A DNA stretch of 64,000 bases from Methanolinea mesophila. GTDB lineage: Archaea > Halobacteriota > Methanomicrobia > Methanomicrobiales > Methanospirillaceae. The position numbers and the translations under genes are program-made. How positions within the stretch are numbered: the stretch's first letter is position 1; the number at the start of each line of letters is the position of its first letter. Location: NCBI RefSeq assembly GCF_017873855.1, contig NZ_JAGGKR010000001.1:1803529-1867528 (forward strand), written 5' to 3'. Under the pieces are notes generated by a model that was not told the origin of the DNA, did no database searches, and saw only the letters and a list, made by a program, of their open reading frames with translations. Positions 23,401-31,056 of the stretch are shown here, one piece after another.

Positions 23401-24132
23401 CGATACGTAGAGGATCCCATCCGCGACCGCCGGGCTCGAAGAGATCGGGCTGCCGGTGGTGAAGTTCCAGATTTCCGTGCCGTCCATTGCATCGAGGGCA
23501 TACAGTGTCGTCTGGTCCCCGGTAACGTACAGGAGACCGTTGCATACGGCGGGACTCGAATCGATGGAGGGATATTCCCCGAACGTTACGTTCCATAGCT
23601 CCGTCCCGTTGTGGGCATCGAGGGCGTAGAGCCTGTCACCAAGACTCCCGCTGTACACGACCCCGCCGGTCACTACCGGGCTCGAGGTCACCCAGCCCCC
23701 TGTTTGGAAAGTCCAGAGCAACAACCCGGTATTCTTGTCGAGAGCGTACAGGTTGTTATCGTAGCTCCCGGAGTACACGATGCCGTTATCGACTGCCGGA
23801 CTTGCGAGGACCCGTCCGCCGGTAGTATAGTTCCACACCACCGCTCCGTTCTCTGCATCGAGAGCGTACAGATTCTGGTCATCGCTCCCGATGTATACTA
23901 CACCGTCGACAACGGCAGGGCTCGAATAGACCCTGTCCCCGGTCGCACGGGACCATACCAGAGCACCGGAGGGGCGTGTCCCCCCGTCGTCGTTAACCCC
24001 TGTGTGACAGGGATCAGCCCTGAACATCAGGGGAGCGCGGTCCGGAGAATCCGCATGAACGCCGGGAACACACGTTGCGCATAGACCTGAAAAAAAAACT
24101 AAAAGGAAGACCAATCCAAAAATTGCCCGCAT
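20497..24132 (-). CDS. Large exported PQQ-propeller / PKD-repeat surface protein (1211 residues)
   Basis: Start ATG 24132 gives a clear signal peptide (MRAIFGLVFLLVFFSGLCAT); a longer in-frame start at 24186 would bury it. Domains in order: eight PQQ/beta-propeller repeats of about 40 residues with the pattern YALDAxTGExIWNYTTG (to about residue 370); a DUF11-like domain (YRNQGNSSAENVVLKDFLPP); an immunoglobulin-like segment; a carboxypeptidase-regulatory-like domain (AEVWLQWPDDEGNW); a PEGA domain (GAAIFLDGSDTGFV); then four PKD domains, with FGDG motifs, the first separated from the other three by a second PEGA-like part with CTTC. There is no C-terminal anchor or PGF-CTERM. Such proteins act outside the cell in adhesion or binding. 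It is monocistronic. Confidence 0.88.
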   Translation of the reverse strand: MRAIFGLVFLLVFFSGLCATCVPGVHADSPDRAPLMFRADPCHTGVNDDGGTRPSGALVWSRATGDRVYSSPAVVDGVVYIGSDDQNLYALDAENGAVVWNYTTGGRVLASPAVDNGIVYSGSYDNNLYALDKNTGLLLWTFQTGGWVTSSPVVTGGVVYSGSLGDRLYALDAHNGTELWNVTFGEYPSIDSSPAVCNGLLYVTGDQTTLYALDAMDGTEIWNFTTGSPISSSPAVADGILYVSSWDGNAYALDTLTGQEIWRSAIGSESEMDSSPAVADGVVYIGSNDNNVYALDALTGEKIWNYTTGSVVYSSPTLANGIVYVGSWDHTLYALDAETGEQIWNYPTGSVVYSSPAVSDGRVYFGSFDGNVYALGSSPGTTNLMLGKLGPVFYENASMMDYSLFYRNQGNSSAENVVLKDFLPPSVEYLSGSGSPVYDETARTVTWDLGSIPPLSTGTQSLTVRIPSSVAYGTVLNNTANITTSTPETQYGDNIASTSTTLKSAWTPPGCSITPSVPDPWGTPTVYWRDPVMFSYNQTLCSPDTPVNILFHIDDGGPDIAAPMTGGPQYWNYTATFYPRYGSATVTYETPGCIISGITFPFKIEPAGYIYDSTGGQRIEGAEVWLQWPDDEGNWVNVPTGLATPPMTPDQNPLTTGEAGLYQWDVEEGSYRVWVEADGYSPAASTMVNSPPQLSGLDVGLAPTTGKIWVTSTPFGAAIFLDGSDTGFVTSQELAGITAGDHTVELVLAGYMNYTGTVTVTAGKTTTVNAVLSPLTPVANFTANETFGFVPLTVQFIDSSTGSPPMAFQWDFGDGSPNATEQNPVHTYTYSGTYNVTLTVSNSAGSHSFEQPGYIRAMEHLPPIGGGKAYYLVHSNVDGAEVYFNGDWFEGTIQNGTLLVETCTTCTPVWTYTVKKCGYFALTQNNTRYPAKDEVVDLWANLTAPKEPLIADFTANVTDGAAPLTVGFESRSVGIAQAWNWSFGDGTYSEEENPVHTYTSPGSYTVSLHETNTACQDNTMVKPDYITVGGQPLFKADFTVSPVTGSAPLTVHCIDRSVGNPSRIVYNFGDGFTAKGPDVIYTYRFPGTYTITETISKYDPGKMTFLTSVARKPGAITVFRAISPPPEAAFTASPMEGPAPLTVSFSDESSGNPTYYTYDFGDGFKSTTAHSVHTYRFPGTYKVTLTILRINSDFASLQSSVSTGTIVVNRA

Positions 24133-24364
24133 GGTTTGTCTGCCGCCTTGAAATTTATTCATCAACGACAATATACAGCACTTCACGTAATAATTCCCGC
24201 GGATACGCGGGAGGAGAATAAGGATCCGCCGATACTTTTCACACCATCAATTTCCGATAGGGAAATGGCTGATTCTCCCGGCAGGACAGACCTTGTAGAG
24301 GTCGGATCTCATGTGGGCGGGAAAATCCCGATGAACTGATAAACTTTCTCTTCTCACGCTTATC

Positions 24365-24991
24365 ATGACCCAGCGTTCGTATGGTATGTACCTGGCCTAT
24401 ATTGTCCAGGCGCTCGTAGGTTTAAATGTCATTATCGCAATTGTATATCAGGGCCCTTCAGCCGCGCTGATAACAGGCGCCCTTTTCATTGTGGGGATGA
24501 TCCCTTATATCTTCACGTGGAAGACAAAAATCGTCTTTCCATGGTTCGTGTATTTCCTGGTATCCCTCGCATTACTTATCCACGTCTCCGGCTATGTCCA
24601 GGAGCGGTACATCACCTTCCCCAACTGGGACTCACTCGCTCACCTGATCTCGGGAACCATCGTTTCGATCATAGGGTTTGTCGCGATCCTCTTTGCCGAC
24701 AAGATCAAGAACTACAACCTGGACACCCCGTTCATCGCGATCTTTGTGATCCTCTTCGGCATGGCGATGGAATACCTCTGGGAAATCTGGGAGTTCTTCA
24801 TGGACCTCTTCTTCGGGGGATCCCTCGCCGGGCCTATGCAGCCGAACAATGCCGATACCATGACCGACATGATCTTTGTCCTGTTATCGTCGATTATCGT
24901 GGCCGGAATCGTATACTTCTACATGAATCACCACGGGAAAGAGAACATTTTCCATAATATGGTGAAGGACAGCCCTTATTTTAACGAATAA
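24365..24991 (+). CDS. YjdF/DUF2238-like membrane protein, paralogue 1
   Basis: A 208-residue protein with about six membrane helices. Conserved polar motifs inside the membrane, WDSLAHLISG, LWEIWEFFMD and ADTMTDMIF, match the DUF2238 (YjdF) pattern of D-x-x-x-H, W-E-x-x-E-F and D-T-x-x-D, suggesting a metal- or proton-handling site. Function unknown. A paralogue with the same motifs is at 49354. In both places a short four-helix membrane protein gene lies next to it (here at 25174, same strand, 182 bases on). The start ATG has no obvious RBS. Confidence 0.75.
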   Translation: MTQRSYGMYLAYIVQALVGLNVIIAIVYQGPSAALITGALFIVGMIPYIFTWKTKIVFPWFVYFLVSLALLIHVSGYVQERYITFPNWDSLAHLISGTIVSIIGFVAILFADKIKNYNLDTPFIAIFVILFGMAMEYLWEIWEFFMDLFFGGSLAGPMQPNNADTMTDMIFVLLSSIIVAGIVYFYMNHHGKENIFHNMVKDSPYFNE

Positions 24992-25087
24992 CCCTTTTTC
25001 CGTGTCTTCCGGATCCATAACCAGAGGATCGCTGACAATGGTTTCCTGGCCGTATCCCCGGGAGAAACAAAACCATGGAGGTCCGGG

Positions 25088-25116
25088 AATTTTCACCCGA
25101 AGGCAAGGTGAAAATT
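25088..25116. promoter_or_regulatory. 10-bp perfect inverted repeat upstream of the 25174 gene
   Basis: AATTTTCACC at 25088-25097 and GGTGAAAATT at 25107-25116, separated by 9 bases. It lies between the two membrane protein genes, just upstream of AATATATCG (25131-25139), a TATA-like box for the gene at 25174. It may be an operator or a terminator for the previous gene. Confidence 0.5.
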
Positions 25117-25173
25117 TAAAGAGACCCGGAAATATATCGTATGGGAAAACAGGTCAGGAGATAAGAGCGAACC

Positions 25174-25701
25174 ATGGATAAAGAGAGCACAAAAACCGGG
25201 TTTCTGGACAGGTTTCTTCGCATCATCGTGTATATCCTGGGGATCAGTGTGATACTGCCGGTCCTGGCCGGGATTCTCTTCGGATCCACCGCAGCTTCAA
25301 TGTTTGGGTTCCTCTTCTCGGCATTCGCCCTCCAGGCCATTGCCGCACCGGTCGGTCTGAGAGCCGGGCTCACTCCGCTTGAGACTCTCGTTTTTATGGC
25401 ATTCTTCGGGATCGGCCTGATCCTCGGGGTATTCGAGATCTGCCAGACGCTTGGCACAAGTTCGAAACGCGTCGCATCATTCATTGACAAGATCGAGCAA
25501 AAGACCTCAAAGTATCCGTTTCTTTCGAAGTACGGTTCCGTGTCATGCTTTCTTCTTGTATGGATACCTGGGATCGGCCTTTACGGGACCCCGGTCATCG
25601 CCTGGCTGCTCTCGTGGAAGCGGATCCCGGCGGTTATCTTCACCTTTCTCGGCTTTATGTCGGGGTGTTTCACCTTCCTGTTCCTGGCCGGCGTACTATA
25701 G
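25174..25701 (+). CDS. Small multi-pass membrane protein, paralogue 1 of the duplicated module
   Basis: The 175-residue product has four to five hydrophobic helices, the first after a short charged N-terminus (MDKESTKTGFLDRFLR). The central APVGLRAGLTPLE, FEICQTLG and the KYGSVSCFLLVWIPGIGLYG and TPVIAWLLSWKR segments are nearly repeated in the protein at 48490 (KYGSISCVFISWIPGLGLYS). KYGS and P-G-x-G-x-Y motifs resemble the DedA/sm_multidrug_ex type of helical hairpin, but I am not sure of the family. ATG preceded by GGAGATAAGAGCG. It lies after the YjdF-like gene and may work with it. Confidence 0.68.
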   Translation: MDKESTKTGFLDRFLRIIVYILGISVILPVLAGILFGSTAASMFGFLFSAFALQAIAAPVGLRAGLTPLETLVFMAFFGIGLILGVFEICQTLGTSSKRVASFIDKIEQKTSKYPFLSKYGSVSCFLLVWIPGIGLYGTPVIAWLLSWKRIPAVIFTFLGFMSGCFTFLFLAGVL

Positions 25702-25934
25702 AATTATTATTCAATCATTTTTTTATGCGGATTATCGGGAGATAATTCAGGCGAACCCCGCTACCACCCCCTTCATCCGTCAAACCTGCCCGGCTGGTAA
25801 ATTCCCCGGACCCCGGGCGGGAAACAGGTATCAAAACATCTCCTGGGAACCCGGTAGGTTCGGCGTTCGAATAACAAGAAATATGATGGAATTTAGGGAA
25901 TATTCATACGATTGATCGCAGGAGCAGACCGGAT

Positions 25935-26831
25935 ATGATTACACAAACCATCCTTATGGTTGCAATATATCTCTTCATCATCACCTCGCTCCTCTTTATC
26001 GGCCTCGATCATACGTATCGCGATATTCTCGCCCCGTTGAAGGACATCAGGCTGGTCATCATCGCACTACTGGTGAATCTCGTCCTCGTTCCTCTGACGG
26101 GCTACATCCTCGTCACCGTATTTGCTCTTTCCGGGGCAGTGCTGATCGGATGCATCCTGATGACCAGCGCCCCGGGTGCGTCCTATAGTCCCAGGCTGGC
26201 TGAAGTATCCGCAGGCAACGTCCCGTTCGCCACCGGGCTCATGTTCCTGCTTTGTACAACTGCCCTGGTATCTACACCGGTCACCCTGCTTATCGTGCTC
26301 CCGGAGAGCACCATGATGAATGTCTGGCCTGTAATCCGGTCCCTGATATTCCTGATGGTCATCCCCCTGATCGTCGGCCTCGCATTGCGGGCATACCGGC
26401 CGACGGTTGCTGATCGTCTGAAGGGGCCGGTCGTGCTGTTCTCGTACGTAATGATCCTCTTCGTGCTCATCCTGGCCCTGGCGACAACATTCGGTCCGGC
26501 AAATCCGGTCGGGATTTTCCGTGGTCTCTTTGGCTCCTACGGGGTCCTGGTGATCATTCTGGCCGTCGCCATATCGTTCCTTTTCGGGTTCCTCCTCGGA
26601 GGACCCAACCCCGGAATCCGCAGGTCGCTCGCAGAGAGCTCTGCGATCAGGAACTCCGGAATGGCGCTCCTCTTCGCAGCCAGCAGTTTCACAGCCATAA
26701 TGAGCGATATCCTGACCGTCCTGATTGCATATACCATTATTCAGACGGTAATCGTCGGAATTGTTGCAGGACTGTGGCGGAGAAAGTCGGGGCTCATCCC
26801 GACGGATGATACCGCAAAGGCGGGGTCCTGA
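25935..26831 (+). CDS. Bile acid:sodium symporter (BASS) family transporter
   Basis: A 298-residue membrane protein with nine to ten helices and the BASS pattern: an early LLVNLVLVPLTGYIL, the crossover MTSAPGASYSPRLAEVSAGN corresponding to the conserved G-x-x-S/N-x-x-T region, and in the second half SSAIRNSGMALLFAASSF, the paired N-x-G-x-A crossover motif. Members use Na+ to import organic acids or, in Acr3 relatives, export arsenite; this one lacks an arsenic operon so an organic anion is likelier. ATG at 25935 after GCAGGAGCAG. It is monocistronic and followed by a 389-base gap with a repeat. Confidence 0.78.
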   Translation: MITQTILMVAIYLFIITSLLFIGLDHTYRDILAPLKDIRLVIIALLVNLVLVPLTGYILVTVFALSGAVLIGCILMTSAPGASYSPRLAEVSAGNVPFATGLMFLLCTTALVSTPVTLLIVLPESTMMNVWPVIRSLIFLMVIPLIVGLALRAYRPTVADRLKGPVVLFSYVMILFVLILALATTFGPANPVGIFRGLFGSYGVLVIILAVAISFLFGFLLGGPNPGIRRSLAESSAIRNSGMALLFAASSFTAIMSDILTVLIAYTIIQTVIVGIVAGLWRRKSGLIPTDDTAKAGS

Positions 26832-27054
26832 ACCGACGCACCTCCGGTCTCAGGCCAGGTACGGGAATTTCAAAAGCCTGATGTGGGTAGTTCGTTCACC
26901 CGGTGAAACGCGTCCTGTCCGGGGGAGATGATGGGGATTTGACCGGACATTTGTAGGTCCAGGATCTAGTTATCTAGTTATATTGAGCGATATCTGCCAG
27001 GATACGCCTTTTTCCAGGAGATATCGCGCCTGGGGGAGCTGCCGTAGCAGGGGC

Positions 27055-27114
27055 GAAGCCCCGGGAACGTCACGAATACGAATGTCAAAAAAGCCGGTAT
27101 TTTAAAAAATTTCC
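27055..27114 (+). repeat. Dispersed repeat, copy 1 (partner at 63328)
   Basis: GAAGCCCCGGGAACGTCACG and following bases resemble 63328-63390 over about 55 bases: both read GAACGTyACGAA, then GTCArAAAAGCCGGwATT, then AAAAAATwTTCC, with small gaps. Both copies are intergenic. It looks like a short dispersed element of the genome. Confidence 0.5.
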
Positions 27115-27191
27115 TAAAAAAGAAGAAATTTTAACGTTTTTTTCATGGGACGAGGCAGTGCTTTATCATCTCGGCTCCCCTGTAGTAACTA

Positions 27192-27206
27192 CAGTTTTTC
27201 AAACTG
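27192..27206 (+). promoter_or_regulatory. Dyad in the leader of the 27221 miniprotein gene
   Basis: CAGTTT-TTC-AAACTG is a perfect 6-bp dyad ending 14 bases before the ATG. The leader of the paralogous gene at 48077 has a matching element (CAGTT-TTCCAT-AACTG at 48046-48061), and both are followed by GTTYGAG and ACAAC. A shared operator or RNA hairpin is likely. Confidence 0.55.
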
Positions 27207-27220
27207 TTTGAGTATACAAC

Positions 27221-27388
27221 ATGGAAACATCAAATTTTGGAAGTTCGAGAAATTCCGGACCCCGTGAAATGACAAAGGTAGTCTGTTCAGACTGCGGAAA
27301 GGATTGTGAAGTGCCGTTTAAGCCTACCGAGGGCAGACCTGTCTATTGCCAGGATTGCCTCCCGAACCACAGGCGCCCCCGGCTCTAA
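27221..27388 (+). CDS. CxxC-x17-CxxC zinc-ribbon miniprotein (55 residues), paralogue 1
   Basis: ATG 27221 to TAA 27388. The product has a Ser/Asn/Arg-rich N-terminus, then VCSDCGKDCEVPFKP and TEGRPVYCQDCLPNHRRPR: two CxxC pairs separated by 17 residues, the signature of a small zinc-ribbon domain known from several archaea and bacteria, with a basic end suited to nucleic acid binding. An extra Cys (KDC) lies between. The paralogue at 48077 is almost identical over the zinc domain. It is preceded by a conserved dyad leader. Function is unknown; transcription- or ribosome-associated roles are plausible. Confidence 0.8.
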   Translation: METSNFGSSRNSGPREMTKVVCSDCGKDCEVPFKPTEGRPVYCQDCLPNHRRPRL

Positions 27389-27641
27389 ATTTTTCTTTTT
27401 CGGACAGCCCGCCCACAGGGCCGGCAGAGGTCCGGATGATCATTATCGTTTCGTAACAACTCCTTGACGTCGGCAGATTTTTTTTTATTTTCACATGAAA
27501 GGCCGGAAATTATAGAAAAAGTCATTAATGGAGGGTGATCCTTTCCTACCCGTATCCGGCCTGGAAAGGAAAGGTGCCATGAAGACCGAATGAACCGGAT
27601 GAATTGCCGACGGTCGTCGTGTTCGCGCTACCGGAAAAAAA

Positions 27642-27986
27642 TTACCCTAAAATATAGTTATTTTTTCTCAACCATTCCGTCTGCGTTCGAATATACCGGT
27701 AGACAATATCGCATTTCTCATCCTGGAAAGTCCAGGGAGCAACGATTAATGTATCGCCCTCGCGGATCCAGGTCCTTTTTTTCATGGTTCCCTTGATCCT
27801 TCCCATCCGGGTGACCCCGTCACTGCACCGGACACGGACATGATTTGCTCCAAGCATAGATTCAGCGTACGCGAACTGCTCTTTCTTCCATTTCTTTGGC
27901 AGTCTTGCCCGGACAATCGGTGTGCCATCGGCATTCACTGCATTCGGGTTTCGTTCGCCATTATCCTTATGTGATTTTTTTTGCAT
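27642..27986 (-). CDS. eif1A: Translation initiation factor aIF1A
   Basis: Start ATG 27986 gives 114 residues (MQKKSHKDNGERNPNA); the frame remains open to an ATG at 28049, but the shorter form fits the family length. Conserved aIF1A segments are visible: MLGANHVRVRCSDGVTRMGR and IKGTMKKRTWIREGDTLIV, which form the OB-fold, and DIVYRYIRTQTEWL at the C-terminus. The protein binds the small ribosomal subunit A site and helps scan or place the initiator tRNA. The gene is monocistronic, convergent with nothing close, on the minus strand. Confidence 0.9.
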   Translation of the reverse strand: MQKKSHKDNGERNPNAVNADGTPIVRARLPKKWKKEQFAYAESMLGANHVRVRCSDGVTRMGRIKGTMKKRTWIREGDTLIVAPWTFQDEKCDIVYRYIRTQTEWLRKNNYILG

Positions 27987-28297
27987 GCAACCAACTTTGT
28001 AGTCCCCTAAACGGTGCGTGATACGATGAAGGTATGTATAGGACGACATATTTCCCGGTTATCCAAAAAGAATGGACAAATTTTTCCGGGAAACCATGTT
28101 GTCCCGCACCGGGGGGAAACCCCGGCTCTCGTAATTAGTGGATCCTGAAGAAAAACAATAGTTCGTTGCACGCGTTTCCGGAGCTCGAAATACTTTAGAC
28201 CTCGCCTCCGAGAATGGGATTTACCCGGGAATCTTCAAATAAAAGGTAAAAATTTAGGGGTGAATACCCGGAATCCCCGGAGGTCTCACTCCCGGTT

Positions 28298-28525
28298 TCA
28301 GATCGGGGCCCGGACCGAACCCTCTTCGAAATACTTCATCGCTTTCGGCACATACTTCTTGACTTCTGCGTAAAAGTACTCGGCAAACGCGGGATCGGAA
28401 TCTCGTATCGCCCCGTAAATGGTGTTAACCAGCCAGTTCGGGAGTTCTGACTGCTCATCGAAGACATTCTTTATGACCACCACGGTCTCGTCTACGTCAA
28501 CCTTCTTGTTCCAACGGTATGGCAT
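28298..28525 (-). CDS. Hypothetical 75-residue protein
   Basis: Start ATG 28525 (MPYRWNKKVDVDETVVVIKN) has GAAGGGA five bases upstream; the frame extends eight residues further. The product is a soluble, mostly helical, charged protein (AFAEYFYAEVKKYVPKAMKY) with no recognised motif. It lies alone. A preceding TATA-like ATAATTATAAATAATT (minus strand of 28563-28578) supports expression. No function can be suggested. Confidence 0.6.
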   Translation of the reverse strand: MPYRWNKKVDVDETVVVIKNVFDEQSELPNWLVNTIYGAIRDSDPAFAEYFYAEVKKYVPKAMKYFEEGSVRAPI

Positions 28526-28846
28526 GCAAATCCCTTCTTCAGGGTGCATTAACGGGTCAGGAATTATTTATAATTATTGCGGAGGTCCGTGGTACAAGAA
28601 TATATGATGTTGCCTTCAGTGACTGTTGAGGTGGGAGGTCACGGTCGCCTGATACCAGCCTTATATACCCTATGCCCGCCTATTATAATGAACCAGAAAA
28701 GTCTGGACATGCATACGCCTTTTTGATGGGATTGGCATAGATTCCCCAGCGGACATCTACCGGGCGAAGAGTTATCGGAATCTGAATATTCGGAGTGGAC
28801 CCTTGTTACCTCCGAATCGTTGTAAAACCATTCCAAGAACGAGATT
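28526..28846. other. Divergent intergenic region
   Basis: About 320 bases between the 75-residue gene (minus) and the zinc-ribbon gene (plus). I see TATA-like stretches (ATTATTTATAATTATT near 28562 and CTTATATACCC near 28661) but no convincing gene or repeat. Confidence 0.5.
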
Positions 28847-29041
28847 ATGATAAAAAGTTCAGTATATCCGACGGTTGTCGGGACGAGATCCGGGTATGTA
28901 ATCCGTTTTACCTGCCCCAGTTGCTTTAAAGAGAATTCGATCGTCTTCAACATGCCAAAAGCCTATTTTAAGGAATCCAGGGAAGGAACGTGCGCGAAAT
29001 GTAAGAAACACTTCACGGTCCTGACCCCTGGGCGGACCTGA
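28847..29041 (+). CDS. Small zinc-ribbon protein (64 residues)
   Basis: The product has two Cys pairs, RFTCPSCFKENSIVF and EGTCAKCKKHFTVLTPG, about 25 residues apart, a classic four-Cys zinc ribbon in the style of the MJ0042/zinc_ribbon_5 group. No other domain. ATG at 28847 has GAACGAGA upstream, a weak RBS. It could be a nucleic acid- or protein-binding adaptor. It is followed by the minus-strand ogt gene and is not in an operon. Confidence 0.65.
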   Translation: MIKSSVYPTVVGTRSGYVIRFTCPSCFKENSIVFNMPKAYFKESREGTCAKCKKHFTVLTPGRT

Positions 29042-29199
29042 TCTCTTTTTGATTGCTGATATTAGTGGATACTGCAGTTCACAAAACCGCGGGTTTATCC
29101 GTGGGTATGGATTCGGCAAAGCACTGAAATTTCGTGATGGTCCCTTTTACCATTCCCGGCTTTTGGTGACTTCCTCCTGGTCTGCCACTTATGGAATTT

Positions 29200-29784
29200 T
29201 TACCCATAATGAAATCCCGTGCAGATCACCCTGCCTGTCCTCCCGAACCTGATCCCCTCCATCTCGAGCAGTGCCCGTTTCATTGCAGGACCGCCCTGAA
29301 AACCGCCAAGGGTGCAGTCGGAGCGGATAGCCCTGTGACAGGGTATGAGGATGGGGAAAGGGTTCCGGGCCAGGGCATTTCCGGCCGCCCTCGCCGCGTT
29401 TTCATTCCCTGCCCGTCGCGCGAGGAGATGATAGGTACTGACTTTTCCCCTGGGGATCCCGTGTTCCAGGCGGAGGACCGCCTCCTGGAACGGTGTGCAT
29501 CTCTTGAAATTCAGCATTTCAAGAGGGAAACGAACATCATCCCCGCCCAGGAATGCAAGAACTGATGCGGAAACAGAGTCAATTTCCGGACAGGCTGATG
29601 AACCTGTCCCGGGACAGAGACGGAGCACCTCATCTATCGCGGAGACCCCCGGCCTTGAGATCAGGACCCTTTCGATCCTCACCGAACCTCCCGACCCGGA
29701 CCAGACAAGGGCCACCGGACCGAAAGGTGTCGGTTGTACTATCGACCGGTACAGTCCCGGGCAATTGTCCGGATTCCTGGTCAT
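29200..29784 (-). CDS. ogt: Methylated-DNA-[protein]-cysteine S-methyltransferase
   Basis: The 194-residue protein ends in the Ogt/MGMT catalytic domain: FQEAVLRLEHGIPRGKVSTY with the DNA-binding helix and the AAGNALARNPFPILIPCHRA motif (part of the helix-turn-helix and active site), with acceptor Cys149 in IPCHR, followed by LGGFQGG and KRALLEMEG. It removes alkyl groups from O6-alkylguanine in a suicidal reaction. The N-terminal domain (PFGPVALVWSGSGG) is the usual partner domain. ATG 29784. Monocistronic between the zinc-ribbon gene and the acetate transporter-like gene. Confidence 0.9.
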   Translation of the reverse strand: MTRNPDNCPGLYRSIVQPTPFGPVALVWSGSGGSVRIERVLISRPGVSAIDEVLRLCPGTGSSACPEIDSVSASVLAFLGGDDVRFPLEMLNFKRCTPFQEAVLRLEHGIPRGKVSTYHLLARRAGNENAARAAGNALARNPFPILIPCHRAIRSDCTLGGFQGGPAMKRALLEMEGIRFGRTGRVICTGFHYG

Positions 29785-29946
29785 GGCTGATTCTTCCCCT
29801 CATGGACGAGATAATCTCGCGTTCCCTTCCAGCGTTCCAAAGACGGCTTGGCATGGGAATGATCCATGTCTTTTCACCTGGCACGATACCCGATACCTGA
29901 TGTGGGGATGTACCCCGCATCAAAAAAAAAAGATTGCCCAGCCGTG

Positions 29947-30537
29947 TTATCCCAGCGGGGCGACGGTTTTCCCGTAAATATCGTTCATAATCGGTGCAAA
30001 CGCGGTATAGACCGCCGAGAATCCGCTTATAATGCCCACGTATCCTGCAAGCACCGTGATAGAGGTGATCCCGGTCGCGGCTCCCGCAGCCTCCAGGAAG
30101 AAGACCAGGGCAAGCGTACCGAGCACGAACTGGAGTGCACGGGACATCTTCAGCGATCCAATGAACAGGATAACCGTGAAGACTCCCCAGACGGCAAGGT
30201 ATGCCGCCAGAGCGCCGCTTCCACCGATACCTGTGGCGAGCCCCAGCTCGGGGAGTATCAGCAGGGCCGCAAACGAAAGCCAGAACAGGCCGTACGATCC
30301 GTATGCGGTCAGACCGAACGTGTTACCTTTCTTCCACTCCATCATGCCCGCGGTAAACTGGGCGATACCACCATAGAAGATGATCATGCCGAGGATCATC
30401 GATCCGGATTCGATGAGACCGGCATTTGCCAGGCTGACCAGGATTATGGGCAACCCGTACCCGAGGAGTCCGAGTGCACCCGGTCCCCCGGTGATGTCTT
30501 TTACATGTACGATTCTCTCCACATTGCTCTCTGTCAT
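29947..30537 (-). CDS. Acetate uptake transporter family membrane protein (GPR1/FUN34/SatP)
   Basis: The 196-residue protein has six membrane helices and begins with the family signature in modified form (GGPGALGLLGYGLPIILVSL, in place of the usual NPAPLGL). Other conserved parts are FYGGIAQFTAGMMEWKKGN and TAYGSYGLFWLSFA, which match the SatP family closely. Members move acetate, succinate or related acids; some form ion channels in hexamers. In hydrogenotrophic methanogens acetate is a carbon source, so uptake fits. ATG 30537. The opposite-strand sequence on its other side is a 327-base gap with a promoter for the small membrane protein. Confidence 0.85.
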   Translation of the reverse strand: MTESNVERIVHVKDITGGPGALGLLGYGLPIILVSLANAGLIESGSMILGMIIFYGGIAQFTAGMMEWKKGNTFGLTAYGSYGLFWLSFAALLILPELGLATGIGGSGALAAYLAVWGVFTVILFIGSLKMSRALQFVLGTLALVFFLEAAGAATGITSITVLAGYVGIISGFSAVYTAFAPIMNDIYGKTVAPLG

Positions 30538-30864
30538 GTGTCAATCAATCCTTTGCTACGAAATCAGGGTATGACACGAAGCTATAAATGGAAGACGATT
30601 TCCTTCTTGCTAAAATAAGTATTTTCCATAGGAATATCCTGCAATTTCTCCAAACTGCGTATAATATACCGGATTTTTTGAGGTTTTTCTCATTACGGGT
30701 CCTGGTGGTGTGAAACGGTAATGGCGGTGAACACAAGTGTTCGCGATTTTTCCGGTGAAAAAGAACCCTGGCCCCGGGACTGCCCCGGACTGCACAGGGT
30801 CGGCGGGACTCGTTTCGTTATTTATAAGTAAGCTTAACAGTCACATCTTCAGCGTGATACTTTA
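30538..30864. other. Divergent intergenic region
   Basis: No gene is seen. It contains the start region of the SatP-like gene (TATA-like TATAGCTTCG on the minus strand near 30577), an AT-rich middle, and the promoter of the small membrane protein gene at its right end. Confidence 0.5.
30811..30828 (+). promoter_or_regulatory. Archaeal promoter (BRE/TATA) of the small membrane protein gene
   Basis: CGTTTCGTTATTTATAAG contains a good TATA box (TTTATAAG, 30821-30828) preceded by a purine/pyrimidine BRE-like stretch. It lies 36 bases before the ATG at 30865, so the message would have a short leader. Confidence 0.55.
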
Positions 30865-31050
30865 ATGGACTGGATTGCCGTTATTTCATTCATTGCCGGA
30901 ATAGTCCTCGTGGTAATCGGTATTGCCCTGATCCTCAACATGTCGATGATCATGGTGCTTTTTGAGAAGATTGTCGGGGCATTATGCGTGCTTCTGGGTG
31001 CGGTAGCACTCATTTTCGCCTGGAAACTGATAAAAAGTGTGAGTGTGTGA
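30865..31050 (+). CDS. Small two-helix membrane protein (61 residues)
   Basis: The product consists almost wholly of two hydrophobic helices (WIAVISFIAGIVLVVIGIAL and IVGALCVLLGAVALIFAWKL) with a short loop containing FEK and a small polar end KSVSV. The ATG follows a clear TATA box. It ends 6 bases before the stop of the convergent UbiB-like gene. No family is recognised; such hairpin proteins often regulate or stabilise larger membrane complexes. Confidence 0.6.
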   Translation: MDWIAVISFIAGIVLVVIGIALILNMSMIMVLFEKIVGALCVLLGAVALIFAWKLIKSVSV

Positions 31051-31056
31051 AAGCCC

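Larger units (their letters stand above)
26832..27220. other. Intergenic region with inverted and tandem repeats
   Basis: No gene is visible in 389 bases. Notable parts: a tandem TCTAGTTA repeat at 26965-26980; a perfect 9-bp inverted repeat GCGATATCT (26987-26995) / AGATATCGC (27019-27027); a small hairpin GGGGCGAAGCCCC (27050-27062); and a block at 27055-27114 that recurs at 63328-63390. The last part is the leader of the zinc-ribbon miniprotein. Confidence 0.6.
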
